A DNA stretch of 64,000 nucleotides from contig SVDY01000005.1 in the NCBI GenBank assembly GCA_015057665.1, positions 62,001 through 126,000 of the forward strand, written 5' to 3'. Both the position numbers and the translations under genes were made by a program. Of this stretch, positions 26,413 to 36,020 are shown piece after piece. The notes beneath the pieces were generated by a model. It searched no databases, was not told the origin of the DNA, and worked only from the letters and a program-made list of their open reading frames with translations. Every line of letters begins with the position of its first letter. The stretch's first letter is position 1. Source of the stretch: Lachnospiraceae bacterium. Its GTDB lineage: Bacteria > Bacillota > Clostridia > Lachnospirales > Lachnospiraceae.

Positions 26413-27693
26413 TTAAATTTTTGCCAAACCTTTTTCGATAATTTTCTGTAAAGACATCATAATACCGAACTTTACATGAGGCCAGGTGAGACCTCCCTGG
26501 AAATAAACGGCATATGGCTCTTTTAAAGGACCGTCTGCACTAAGTTCGATGGATGAACCGGATACAAAGGCACCGGCAGCCATGATTACATCACTGTCGT
26601 AACCAGGCATAGCCCAAGGTTCCGGTTTTACATAGCTGTCAACAGGGGCTGCAGCCTGAATACCCTCACAAAAGGCAATCAATAATTCCGGTTTTCCAAA
26701 TTCCACTGCCTGAATAATATCATGTCTGGATTCTGTTCCATTTGGAATTACTTTAAATCCAAGCTTTTCATAAATATTTGCTGCAAATACTGCACCTTTT
26801 AAAGCACTGTTTACCACGTTTGGTGCAAGGAAAAATCCCTGTAAGAATTTCTCATTTACTCCTAAAGACGCACCTACTTCTTTGCCAAGGCCCGGAGATG
26901 TAAGGCGGTAAGCAGCATTTTCAATACATTTTTTTGTGCCGCAGATATATCCGCCTATTGGAGCAAGTCCTCCGCCCGGATTCTTAATCAGGGAACCGAC
27001 TACCATATCAGCTCCCACTTCGGACGGTTCTTTTTCTTCAACAAACTCGCCATAACAGTTATCTACCATACAGATTACATCCGGTTTGATGTTTTTAATA
27101 AAAGAAATCAGTTCGCCGATACGGTCTACAGATAAAGTGGGTCTTGTTGCATATCCTTTGGAACGCTGAATTGTCACAAGCTTTGTCTTTTCATTGATTG
27201 CTTCTTTGATTCCTTCAAAGTCAAAGCCGCCGTCCGGAAGAAGATCTACTTCTCTATAGGAAATGCCGTATTCCGCTAAAGAACCGCAGGATGGGCGGAT
27301 ACCGATTACTTCTTCCAATGTAGAATAAGGTCTTCCAACGGGAGAAAGAAGTTCATCCCCCGGTCTTAAATTAGACATGAGCGCAAGGGCTAATGCATGG
27401 GTACCGCATGTAATCTGTGGTCTTACAAGCGCATCCTCTGTCTTAAATACATCCGCATAAATCTGCTCTAAAGCTTCACGTCCTAGGTCATTGTAACCGT
27501 AACCTGTTGTTGCGTTAAAATGAGCTTCGGAAAGCTTGTTTTTCTGCATTGCCCAGAGGACCTTCATCTGATTGATCTCTGCAATGCGGTCAAATTCTTC
27601 AAATCTATCTTTTAAACCTTTTTCGATTTCCGTTGCAAAATCATAAACTTCTGGAGAAATCCCCAGAGTTTCATAATATTCTTTTAATGTCAT
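26413..27693 (-). CDS. methionine gamma-lyase family PLP protein (aluminium resistance-like, YnbB)
   Basis: 426 residues of a PLP-dependent fold-type I enzyme. It belongs to the group labelled aluminium resistance protein or YnbB; landmarks are the glycine-rich ITCGTHALALALMSNL and the lysine region VGSLIKNPGGGLAPIGGYI. The true substrate is not established. It lies about 100 bp downstream of miaA, in the usual Firmicute order after miaA. Confidence 0.88.
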   Translation of the reverse strand: MTLKEYYETLGISPEVYDFATEIEKGLKDRFEEFDRIAEINQMKVLWAMQKNKLSEAHFNATTGYGYNDLGREALEQIYADVFKTEDALVRPQITCGTHALALALMSNLRPGDELLSPVGRPYSTLEEVIGIRPSCGSLAEYGISYREVDLLPDGGFDFEGIKEAINEKTKLVTIQRSKGYATRPTLSVDRIGELISFIKNIKPDVICMVDNCYGEFVEEKEPSEVGADMVVGSLIKNPGGGLAPIGGYICGTKKCIENAAYRLTSPGLGKEVGASLGVNEKFLQGFFLAPNVVNSALKGAVFAANIYEKLGFKVIPNGTESRHDIIQAVEFGKPELLIAFCEGIQAAAPVDSYVKPEPWAMPGYDSDVIMAAGAFVSGSSIELSADGPLKEPYAVYFQGGLTWPHVKFGIMMSLQKIIEKGLAKI

Positions 27694-27797
27694 ATTGTGC
27701 CTTCTTTCGTTATTATTTCATGAAAATGCTGTATCCAATATCGGTACAAAACATTGATCTTTTCTAAATTCTTTATACAAAAATCGGAAACATATTT

Positions 27798-28742
27798 TTA
27801 AGAAATTATATTTTTTTCTTTGAGAAGTCGTAAAATTTCTTCAAGAATCAATTCTTCCGACTCATACTGTCCTTTGTCGATCCAGACCGGTTCTTTCTCT
27901 CTTCGAAACCAAGTAAGCTGGCGCTTGGCAAATCTTCTTGTATCTCTCTTTAAAATGTCAATGGCTTCTTCCAGAGTGGTTTCCCCTTCCAGATATGCAA
28001 GGATTTCTTTATATCCAAGTCCTTTCATGGATACCATATCTTTATGGCATCCTATGCTTTTTAACTTTTCCACTTCCTCAATCAGTCCCTGTTCCACCAT
28101 AATATCGATTCTTTTTTCAATACGTTCATAAAGAACGTCTCTGTCCTGATTCAGTACGATGTAGAGAAATTCATAAGGAGATTCCTTCTGTCTTTGTTCC
28201 TCATTATGCTCAGAAATCTTCATTCCTGTTGTTTTGTAAAATTCCAGGGCACGAATGACTCTTTTTACATTATTCATGTGAATCTCTTCTGCCGCTTTTG
28301 GATCACATTCCTTTAACATATTGTGAAGGGTTTCTTCTCCCTCTGTTCGTGCAAGAGTCCAGAGTTCTTCTCTATATGGGCTGTCTTCTTCTGATTCCGT
28401 AAAATCAATGTCATACAGAACAGCCTGAATATAAAATCCGGTTCCGCCTACCAGCACAGGAATCTTTCCTTTGACATAGATTTCTTCCATGGCTTTTTTT
28501 GCCATCTGCTGGAACAGTACAATATTAAAGTTATCCATCGGAGACAGAACATCCACAAGATGATGAGGTACACCATCCATCTCATCAGGCATAATCTTGG
28601 CAGTTCCAATGTCCATGTATTTATAAACCTGCATGGAATCGGCGCTGATAATCTCGCCATTTACCGCCTTCGCAAGAGCGATGGAAAGCTTTGTCTTTCC
28701 CACAGCCGTCGGTCCTGTCAGGATAATTAAGGGTTTCTTCAT
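27798..28742 (-). CDS. miaA: tRNA dimethylallyltransferase
   Basis: 314 residues. The P-loop GPTAVGKTKLS at 9-19, DSMQVYKYMDIGTAK, and the DFTESEEDSPYRE and RRFAKRQLTWFRR regions match MiaA throughout. It adds the isopentenyl group to A37 of tRNAs reading UNN codons; MiaB, at 33580, then adds the methylthio group. It is 26 bp downstream of mutL. Confidence 0.97.
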   Translation of the reverse strand: MKKPLIILTGPTAVGKTKLSIALAKAVNGEIISADSMQVYKYMDIGTAKIMPDEMDGVPHHLVDVLSPMDNFNIVLFQQMAKKAMEEIYVKGKIPVLVGGTGFYIQAVLYDIDFTESEEDSPYREELWTLARTEGEETLHNMLKECDPKAAEEIHMNNVKRVIRALEFYKTTGMKISEHNEEQRQKESPYEFLYIVLNQDRDVLYERIEKRIDIMVEQGLIEEVEKLKSIGCHKDMVSMKGLGYKEILAYLEGETTLEEAIDILKRDTRRFAKRQLTWFRREKEPVWIDKGQYESEELILEEILRLLKEKNIIS

Positions 28743-28768
28743 ATTAATATATCTCCCTTACAAATGTA

Positions 28769-30883
28769 TTACACAATTCGTTTGAATTTCTTTTCAATCT
28801 CTCTTTTGGAAATGGAGATGATCACCGGTCTTCCATGAGGACAGGTGTAGGGATTCTCCAGTTTCTCACATTCTTTTAACAGTTCTTCCGCTTCCTTCAT
28901 AGTAAGCTTCTGATTGGCCTTGATTGCCGCCTTACATGCCATAGTGGCAATCTTATCAATAACCATATCAAGGGTAAACTTTCTTACTTCCTCTTCCATG
29001 GCATCTAATAGCTCACGAAAGAATACCTGGGCATCCATGCCAAACAGATTGGACGGAATGGTTCTTAAACAATAAGCATCCGAACCAAATTCTTCTAACG
29101 TAAATCCAAAATCTTCAAACATAGATTCATAGGTTTTCACAAAATCCAGTTCTTTCAAAGTAAGATTAAGGACTACCGGTGGCATTAACTGCTGTTTGTA
29201 GACTTCCCGTTCCCGGTAAGCTTTTAATAATTTCTCGTAGAGAACCTTTTCATGAGCCGCATGCTGGTCCATCACGAGAAGTTCGTCGTTCTTTTGCAGA
29301 AGCCAGTACGTATCAAAAAGCTGTCCGATAATATGAAACTGCTGTTTCGTAGATTCTGTATGGATGTCATCCTGTAAAAATGTAAGTTGTTCCATCTTCA
29401 CTTCTTTGCCCTCTTCTGCTTTTACATTCAGAATCGGCGCCAGGGAACCAATATGTTCCACAGGAACGGTCTCTCTCTTCACAGGCTTTTCCTGTTCCAT
29501 CCATGGAAGTTCTTTTTTTGACTTGACTTCTTTTGAATGTTCGATTTTTGGCTGTAATGCCTTTGACTGTTCTGTCTTTGGCTGTTCTGCCTTTGACCCT
29601 TCTGTCTTTGGCTGTTCTGCCTTTGACTGTTCTATTCTTGGCTTTTGTTCGAAGAGTTTGTCCACTTCGTAGCGGCTTTCCTCTTTTAACATTTCTTCCA
29701 TTGAATTTACCGGTCTTGGAACTTTTATTTTCTCCGTAAAGACAGATTCTTTCCCTGACTGCTTTGGCTTTCCAACAGATTCTTCTTTTTTTACAGGCAT
29801 TCTGGCCTTTTCAAAAGGCTCAGCCCCTCTTGCCTGTGCCGGCGCTTTCTCCAAAACAGCTGTTTTATTATCAAGAGAAACTTTACGCACATGAGTATGG
29901 CTTGTAAGTGCCTCTTTGATGGCTTCCATAAAGGCTGCAAACAATTCTTCTCCGTTCTTAAAGCGGACTTCCATCTTGGCCGGATGCACATTTACGTCAA
30001 GAAGTTCCGGTTCAATGGTAAGATTCAGTGCAGTAAATGGATACTTGTGAACCATCTGCCATGTTTTATAGCTGTCCTCAATTGCCTTAGTGATAATGTT
30101 ATTCTTAATAAATCTTCCATTTACAAAATAATTCTCTAGGGCACGGTTGCCTCTGGAAATAGAAGGCTTTCCAACATATCCTTCAATGGAAAATGTCTCT
30201 GCATGGTAGGACACAGGCAACAGATTGGCTGCAATATCCTTTCCATAAATCTGATAAATGACGTCTTTTAAACGGCCGCTTCCCGATGTGGAAATCACGG
30301 CTTTATTCTGATGAATGAGCTTAATGGCTACTTCCGGATGGGAAAGAGCGATACGCTCCATCATAGTACTGATGTAACCAGCTTCCGTCATCTTGGATTT
30401 TAAAAATTTTCTTCTGGCAGGCGTATTGTAAAACAAGTTTCTTATAATAAAAGTCGTTCCTTCCGGACATCCCACTTCTTCAAAAGAAACCTCTTCTCCC
30501 CCTTCTATGACATAGCGGACTCCTGTCATAGGTTCTGCAGTCTTTGTAATTACTTCTGTCTTTGATACAGAAGCGATGGAGGCAAGCGCTTCACCACGGA
30601 AACCAAGGGAACCGATGGATAAAAGATCATCTGTAGTACGAATCTTACTTGTGGCGTGGCATAAAAAGGCAGTTCTTACGTCTTCTTTTTCAATACCGGT
30701 ACCGTTATCTGTAATACGGATAAAATCAATGCCGCCTTCTTTAATCTCTACTGTAACGGCACTTGCTTTGGCGTCGATGGCATTTTCCACAAGCTCTTTT
30801 ACGACGGAGGCCGGGCGTTCGATTACTTCACCTGCCGCAATCTGATTGATTGTATTCTGGCTTAAAACCTGAATGATTCCCAC
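28769..30883 (-). CDS. mutL: DNA mismatch repair protein MutL
   Basis: 704 residues. The N-terminal GHKL ATPase has NQIAAGEVIERPASVVKE, DNGTGI and GFRGEAL. The C-terminal domain has the endonuclease motif DQHAAHEKVLYE near residue 538, ACKAAIKANQKL and CPHGRP, so this is a nicking MutL as expected without MutH. The linker (about residues 330-490) is charged and contains a run of about ten-residue repeats of the type EQSKAEQPKT. It lies 70 bp from mutS. Confidence 0.97.
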   Translation of the reverse strand: MGIIQVLSQNTINQIAAGEVIERPASVVKELVENAIDAKASAVTVEIKEGGIDFIRITDNGTGIEKEDVRTAFLCHATSKIRTTDDLLSIGSLGFRGEALASIASVSKTEVITKTAEPMTGVRYVIEGGEEVSFEEVGCPEGTTFIIRNLFYNTPARRKFLKSKMTEAGYISTMMERIALSHPEVAIKLIHQNKAVISTSGSGRLKDVIYQIYGKDIAANLLPVSYHAETFSIEGYVGKPSISRGNRALENYFVNGRFIKNNIITKAIEDSYKTWQMVHKYPFTALNLTIEPELLDVNVHPAKMEVRFKNGEELFAAFMEAIKEALTSHTHVRKVSLDNKTAVLEKAPAQARGAEPFEKARMPVKKEESVGKPKQSGKESVFTEKIKVPRPVNSMEEMLKEESRYEVDKLFEQKPRIEQSKAEQPKTEGSKAEQPKTEQSKALQPKIEHSKEVKSKKELPWMEQEKPVKRETVPVEHIGSLAPILNVKAEEGKEVKMEQLTFLQDDIHTESTKQQFHIIGQLFDTYWLLQKNDELLVMDQHAAHEKVLYEKLLKAYREREVYKQQLMPPVVLNLTLKELDFVKTYESMFEDFGFTLEEFGSDAYCLRTIPSNLFGMDAQVFFRELLDAMEEEVRKFTLDMVIDKIATMACKAAIKANQKLTMKEAEELLKECEKLENPYTCPHGRPVIISISKREIEKKFKRIV
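29561..29650 (-). repeat. in-frame tandem repeat in the MutL linker
   Basis: Roughly three degenerate 30-bp units (GGCTGTTCTGCCTTTGAC-like, plus strand) encode alternating EQPKT, EQSKA and EGSKA pentapeptides. The unit length is a multiple of three, so copy changes keep the frame. Confidence 0.75.
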
Positions 30884-30952
30884 TGTTTTCCCTTCTTTCT
30901 ATAAAAACAAAACCAAAATTTTGTTTTCCAAAACAAAAAATATTACAAATAA

Positions 30953-33577
30953 TTACTTATTCGCCTTCTCCTGAAGTTCATAGAGAAGGTTTAATGCCTG
31001 TAATGGCGTTGTTCTTGAAAGGTCAAGCTTTCTAAGTTCTTCCACGACCGGATGATCCGGTGCCGGAAGAATCTGATCAAAGATGCTTAACTGAATTCCC
31101 TGGGATTCCCCAATGTTTGGATTCACTTCAATTCCTCTGGCTTTCTGAGAAGCATCATCCTTTAACAGTTCGTCTAAGATTTCTTTGGCTCTTCCAAGTA
31201 CAAGTTCCGGTACACCGGCAAGCTTGGCTACCTGAATACCATAGCTTCGGTCTGCGCCGCCTTTTATAATTTTTCGTAAAAATACAATATCATCGCCCTG
31301 TTCTTTTACGGCGATACAATAGTTATTTACATTGGAAAGCTTGCCTTCCAGTTCGGTTAATTCATGATAATGGGTTGCAAATAATGTTTTTGCCCCAAGA
31401 AGTCTTGCATCACTGATATATTCCACAACAGCCCAGGCAATGGAAAGTCCATCGTATGTACTGGTACCACGGCCGATTTCGTCTAAAATGATCAAACTGT
31501 CTTTTGTGGCATTTCTTAAAATGTTAGCCACTTCACTCATCTCCACCATAAAGGTACTCTGTCCGGATGCAAGGTCGTCAGATGCACCAACACGGGTAAA
31601 GATGCGGTCGACCACACCGATTGCAGCCCGTTTGGCAGGAACAAAGGAACCCATCTGAGCCATAAGCACAATGAGGGCTGACTGTCTCATATAAGTGGAT
31701 TTACCTGCCATATTCGGTCCAGTAATAATGGAGACACGGTGGTCTTTGTTGTCAAGATACACATCATTAGCCACAAACATGTCGTTGGAAATCATTTTTT
31801 CAACCACGGGATGACGGCCATTTTTAATGTCTATAATACCCCTTGTATTAAGCACCGGACGCACATAATTATTCTGCTCTGCCACTAAAGCAAGAGAACA
31901 GAATGCATCAAGTGTGGCAATTACATTGGCCGTCTTTTGCACACGTTTCATCTGGTCCGCAAGTGCTTCTCTGATTTCTGAGAAAAGTTCGTATTCCAGG
32001 GCCATCATTTTATCTTCGGCGCCCAGAACTTTGCCGGCAATATCGTCCAGTTCTTCTGTTGTGTAACGTTCTGCATTTGCAAGGGTCTGTTTTCTGATAT
32101 AGTAATCCGGAACAAGGTTCTGATAGGACTTGGTCACTTCCAGATAATAACCGAATACTTTGTTGTATTTGATCTTTAAATTCTTGATTCCGGTTTTTTC
32201 TCTCTCTTTTTCTTCTAAGGCAGCAAGCCATGTCTTGCCTTCTGTCTTCGCTCTTCGTAAGATGTCCAGATCTTCTCTGTAACCTTCCTTAATAATCCCG
32301 CCTTCTTTTACCTGGATCGGCGGTTCCTCTACAATCGAAGCTTCCAAAAGAGCATAAAGATCATCCAGTACATCTAAATCCTCATGAAGACGTCCTAAAA
32401 TCCCCCCTTCAAACTCGGAAAGAAGCATTTTAATAGGAGGAAGTAAGGATACAGATGTTTTAAATGCGATTAAATCACGAGGGTTGGCACTTCTGTAACT
32501 GATCTTTGTAGTAAGACGCTCTAAATCATAGATTGGCTGCATGTATTCACGCAGTTCTTCTCTTGTAATCATATTGTCTTTTAAGGCTTCGATGGCATCA
32601 TAGCGTTCTTCGATCATGGACTGATTTACAAGTGGCTGCTCCACGAAACTTCGAAGCATTCTTCCACCCATGGCAGTCTTGGTCTTATCAAGGACCCAGA
32701 GAAGAGAGCCTCTCTTGTTCTTCTCCCTCATAGTCTCTGTAAGTTCCAGATTTCTTCTGGTAGAACTGTCGATCATCATGTAGCCTTTTGTACTGTATGG
32801 CACAAGATTCATCAAATGATGAAGGGCATTCTTCTGTGTTTCATGAAGATAGGAAAGCAAAGCTCCTGATGCAATGACGCCATATGGAAAATCATTGAGT
32901 CCAAGCCCCTGAAGGTTGGAAACCTTAAACTGGCTTCGAATCGCCTGCTCACAGGCATCTTCTGCGAAATGATAACTTGGAATGTTATATACAACGGCGC
33001 CAATCTTATCTTTCATATAGTTAAAATCCAGTCCTGAAATTAAAAATGCTTCATTGCAGATAATCTCTGCCGGAGCAAATTTGTTCACTTCATCGACCAG
33101 TTCATTTAATGTTTTCATCTGAGTCGTCTTAAATTCACCGGTTGTTACATCACAAAATGCGGCTCCCATGCCGTTTTCCTCATAGAAGACACACATAATA
33201 TAATTATTTTTGGCATCTTCCAGTGTCTGCGTAGAAAGATTGGTACCAGGAGTTACCACGCGGATAACATCCCTTTTTACAAGCCCTTTACAGGTTTCAG
33301 GGTCTTCCATCTGCTCACAGATGGCAACCTTATATCCATTAGACACTAATTTATTAATATAACTGTCACAGGAATGGAAAGGAACACCGCACATAGGTGC
33401 TCGCTCTTCCTGTCCACAGTTTTTTCCTGTCAGTGTAATGCCCAGTTCTTTAGAAGCAGTCAATGCATCGTCGTAGAACATTTCATAAAAGTCGCCCAGA
33501 CGATAAAACAGAATACAATCGTTATACTGCTCTTTAATATCAAAATACTGCTGCATCATTGGCGTTAATTTTGCCAT
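30953..33577 (-). CDS. mutS: DNA mismatch repair protein MutS
   Basis: 874 residues, full length. The mismatch-reading motif FYEMF in GDFYEMFYDDA is near residue 30, the Walker A GPNMAGKST near 620, DEIGRGTSTYDG as Walker B, and the TLFATHYHELT signature follows. It recognises mispairs and recruits MutL, encoded next. The start is 3 bp past the miaB stop. Confidence 0.98.
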   Translation of the reverse strand: MAKLTPMMQQYFDIKEQYNDCILFYRLGDFYEMFYDDALTASKELGITLTGKNCGQEERAPMCGVPFHSCDSYINKLVSNGYKVAICEQMEDPETCKGLVKRDVIRVVTPGTNLSTQTLEDAKNNYIMCVFYEENGMGAAFCDVTTGEFKTTQMKTLNELVDEVNKFAPAEIICNEAFLISGLDFNYMKDKIGAVVYNIPSYHFAEDACEQAIRSQFKVSNLQGLGLNDFPYGVIASGALLSYLHETQKNALHHLMNLVPYSTKGYMMIDSSTRRNLELTETMREKNKRGSLLWVLDKTKTAMGGRMLRSFVEQPLVNQSMIEERYDAIEALKDNMITREELREYMQPIYDLERLTTKISYRSANPRDLIAFKTSVSLLPPIKMLLSEFEGGILGRLHEDLDVLDDLYALLEASIVEEPPIQVKEGGIIKEGYREDLDILRRAKTEGKTWLAALEEKEREKTGIKNLKIKYNKVFGYYLEVTKSYQNLVPDYYIRKQTLANAERYTTEELDDIAGKVLGAEDKMMALEYELFSEIREALADQMKRVQKTANVIATLDAFCSLALVAEQNNYVRPVLNTRGIIDIKNGRHPVVEKMISNDMFVANDVYLDNKDHRVSIITGPNMAGKSTYMRQSALIVLMAQMGSFVPAKRAAIGVVDRIFTRVGASDDLASGQSTFMVEMSEVANILRNATKDSLIILDEIGRGTSTYDGLSIAWAVVEYISDARLLGAKTLFATHYHELTELEGKLSNVNNYCIAVKEQGDDIVFLRKIIKGGADRSYGIQVAKLAGVPELVLGRAKEILDELLKDDASQKARGIEVNPNIGESQGIQLSIFDQILPAPDHPVVEELRKLDLSRTTPLQALNLLYELQEKANK

Positions 33578-33579
33578 GT

Positions 33580-35028
33580 TTATTCTTCCACCTTACCCAT
33601 ATAGTAGAAGCCTCTTGCTTCTTCTAATTTTACATTTACAATCTTGCCGATTAAGGACTCGTCACCAGGAAGATGCACAACCGTGTTATATTCTAAACGT
33701 CCTGTTACATAGCCCTCTAACTGGCTGTTCTTTTCTTCCACTAATACAGGAAGAGTCTTTCCTTCAAACCGGTCCGTACGCTCTCTTGACTTCTCGCCGA
33801 CAAGAGCAAGAAGACGATCAAATCTGTCTTTTACCACATCTTCCGGTATCTGATCTTCTCTTGCTGCCGCAGGAGTTCCGGTACGTCTGGAATAGATAAA
33901 TGTATAGGCACTGTCATAATCTGCCTTATCTACAACATCCATAGTATCGAGGAAATCTTCCTCTGTCTCACCAGGATATCCTACAATAATATCCGTTGTC
34001 AGAGCGATATCCGGCATGGCCATGCGAAGTTTCTCCACTAATTCAAGATATCTCTCTTTTGTATATCTTCTGTTCATATCCTGAAGCACTCTTGTGCTTC
34101 CGGACTGTAATGGAAGATGGAAATGACGACAGATTTTCTTAGACTGAGCCATAACTTCGATGAGTTCGTCGGATAAATCCTTTGGATGGGATGTCATAAA
34201 ACGGATTCTTTCTAAACCCTCAATCTTCTCTACTTCTCTTAAAAGATCCGCAAAGCTGATAGGATTTTCCAAAGTCTTACCATATGAGTTTACGTTCTGA
34301 CCAAGGAGCATAATCTCAACAACGCCGTCTGCCACCACATCTTTAATCTCACGGATAATATCCTCCGGTTTTCTGCTTCGTTCACGGCCTCTTACATAAG
34401 GAACAATACAATAGCTGCAGAAGTTATTGCATCCGTAAGCAATGTTAATACCGCATTTAAAGGAAAATTTTCGTTCACTTGGAAGGTCTTCTACTATCAT
34501 GTCAGTGCCATTCCAGACATCTACCACCATCTTGCCTGTCTGTACTCTCTGATACATCAGTTCAGGGAATTTGAAAATATTGTGGGTCCCGAAAATGATA
34601 TCTAAAAAACGATATGTCTTCTTAAGCTTTGCCACTTCATCCGGTTCCTGCATCATGCAGCCGCAGATAGCAATCATCATACCCGGGTGTTTCTTCTTCT
34701 CTGTTTTTAAAACGCCAAGATGTCCGTATACTTTCATGTTGGCGTTCTCTCTTACTGTACATGTGTTATAAAGCACAAAGTCTACAATCTTTTCTTCACT
34801 TGCCACAAATCCCATGAGCTCTAACATACCGGCAAACTTCTCAGAGTCTTTGGCATTCATCTGGCAGCCAAAAGTCCGGCACTGATAGGTTAATTTGCGG
34901 CCAAGTTCTGCTTCTCTTTCTGCCACCCATTTGCGAAGATGTGCAATATAGTAATACTGTCGAAGAGGCTCACCTTCCGGAATCGGAGCAAGGAGATCAA
35001 TAGTATCTAAATCTATATTTTGAAACAT
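33580..35028 (-). CDS. miaB: tRNA-2-methylthio-N6-dimethylallyladenosine synthase
   Basis: About 482 residues from the ATG at 35026-35028 (SD GGAGGA). The N-terminal Fe-S domain has TFGCQMNAKDSE, the radical SAM cysteines are in CNNFCSYCIVPYVRG, and a C-terminal TRAM domain ends the protein. It inserts sulfur at C2 of i6A37 in tRNA, downstream of MiaA. First gene of the miaB-mutS-mutL-miaA run. Confidence 0.97.
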   Translation of the reverse strand: MFQNIDLDTIDLLAPIPEGEPLRQYYYIAHLRKWVAEREAELGRKLTYQCRTFGCQMNAKDSEKFAGMLELMGFVASEEKIVDFVLYNTCTVRENANMKVYGHLGVLKTEKKKHPGMMIAICGCMMQEPDEVAKLKKTYRFLDIIFGTHNIFKFPELMYQRVQTGKMVVDVWNGTDMIVEDLPSERKFSFKCGINIAYGCNNFCSYCIVPYVRGRERSRKPEDIIREIKDVVADGVVEIMLLGQNVNSYGKTLENPISFADLLREVEKIEGLERIRFMTSHPKDLSDELIEVMAQSKKICRHFHLPLQSGSTRVLQDMNRRYTKERYLELVEKLRMAMPDIALTTDIIVGYPGETEEDFLDTMDVVDKADYDSAYTFIYSRRTGTPAAAREDQIPEDVVKDRFDRLLALVGEKSRERTDRFEGKTLPVLVEEKNSQLEGYVTGRLEYNTVVHLPGDESLIGKIVNVKLEEARGFYYMGKVEE

Positions 35029-35109
35029 AATGGTATCCTCCATTTTATTCAAAGAGACGGTTCCTCATTAAAATAAGCGAGGTACACGTCATGTTAACAT
35101 ACGGAGTTT

Positions 35110-35138
35110 ATTATAACAACATTCTCATTTCATTACAA
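35110..35138 (-). promoter_or_regulatory. promoter of the miaB-mutS-mutL-miaA run
   Basis: On the minus strand TTGTAA (35133-35138), 17 bp, TATAAT (35110-35115), about 80 bp upstream of the miaB start. Confidence 0.7.
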
Positions 35139-35280
35139 GAATTTTTCTCATGGAAATTCCAGAAAATAAACCCTGACAGTGCCGATGCCTGCTTAAAGTC
35201 ACCTGTGTTTCTTTTGAAGTTTTTTGTAGAATTTCAAAAACAGATGCTGGAAAAATTGCCGGACAGTAAGAGTGTTTGAG

Positions 35281-35457
35281 GAACAGATTCTATTTCACTT
35301 TTTGAAAAATTGCAATGAAAACTTTAAAAAAGTTTTCATGAAACACATAAAAGAAGCGAAACAAAACATAAATTGCTTTGTTTCGCTTCTTTTTGTGTTT
35401 ATGTTATCCGTCCCAAAGACGGATTGCGATTTTAGTAAAAACTTTAGAGAGTCTGTT
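35281..35457. repeat. ~177-bp imperfect inverted-repeat element with three inner hairpins (MITE-like or structured RNA)
   Basis: The ends GAACAGATTCT and, inverted, GAACAGACTCT continue as a roughly 35-bp imperfect terminal inverted repeat (about two thirds identity by eye). Inside are three clean hairpins: ATGAAAACTT/AAGTTTTCAT, a 17-bp stem (35349-35365 with 35377-35393) extended by AAACAC/GTGTTT, and ATCCGTC/GACGGAT. No open frame of note and no clear target duplication. The long central hairpin would also stop transcription from either side. Confidence 0.5.
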
Positions 35458-35539
35458 CTAAGTTATCTTCCGTCCGGCAAATAAAATCTTTCAGCATTTA
35501 ATAAATACAACAAAAATGTTGCAACCTTCGTATGCAGGA

Positions 35540-35575
35540 AAACAGACTCCTTCATAAACAGGGAGCGGCACTGTT
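35540..35575 (-). terminator. terminator of the AcnX operon
   Basis: AAACAG pairs with CTGTTT, and CTCC with GGAG inside, directly after the stop of the AcnX small subunit. The minus strand continues with a short T run. Confidence 0.55.
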
Positions 35576-36019
35576 TTATTCTACTTCAACGATTCCGTTT
35601 TCTTTGATTGTAATCTTCATTCCGTCTTTTACATAGTTTAAGAATTCATCGCCAAGACAATCAACAACCGGCATAGATACGCTTTCTACCCATACGTCAG
35701 CTAAAATTGCTCCTGCTGCCGCAAGGGAATCAATGTGGTTGGCGAATAATAAACAGGCCGGATTTTTCTCTAAAGCACATGCACAGTAAAGTACAAGGCC
35801 GCCTGTTGTGGAACCTATGGTCTGAGGAAGGCAGAGTGCCTTGCCGATCATTGGTTTTCCATGGAGTTCTTCATTGTTCTGGTCACCGCATTTAACTGCT
35901 TTGTCACCAAACTGTAATGCCATCTGGAAGGAGGCTAATGTGTTAAATCCCTGAGTTGTAACTAATGCTTCTGCTGTCACAGTGCCGGGAGTTACCACTC
36001 TTCCCTGAAATGTCTTCAT
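35576..36019 (-). CDS. aconitase X small (swivel) subunit, DUF126
   Basis: 147 residues matching the swivel domain of aconitase X (LhpI-type enzymes), with the GSTTGGLVLY motif near residue 68 that contributes to the active site, and HGKPMIGKALCLPQT ahead of it. It forms one enzyme with the catalytic subunit encoded one base upstream. Known AcnX enzymes dehydrate hydroxy acids (cis-3-hydroxyproline in bacteria, phosphomevalonate in archaea). Confidence 0.9.
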   Translation of the reverse strand: MKTFQGRVVTPGTVTAEALVTTQGFNTLASFQMALQFGDKAVKCGDQNNEELHGKPMIGKALCLPQTIGSTTGGLVLYCACALEKNPACLLFANHIDSLAAAGAILADVWVESVSMPVVDCLGDEFLNYVKDGMKITIKENGIVEVE

Positions 36020-36020
36020 T

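Noticed and set aside
35272-35484. 70-codon plus-strand frame in the miaB-AcnX gap
   Set aside because: It runs through the hairpins of the inverted-repeat element, has no good SD, and the translation is low-complexity Phe/Lys.
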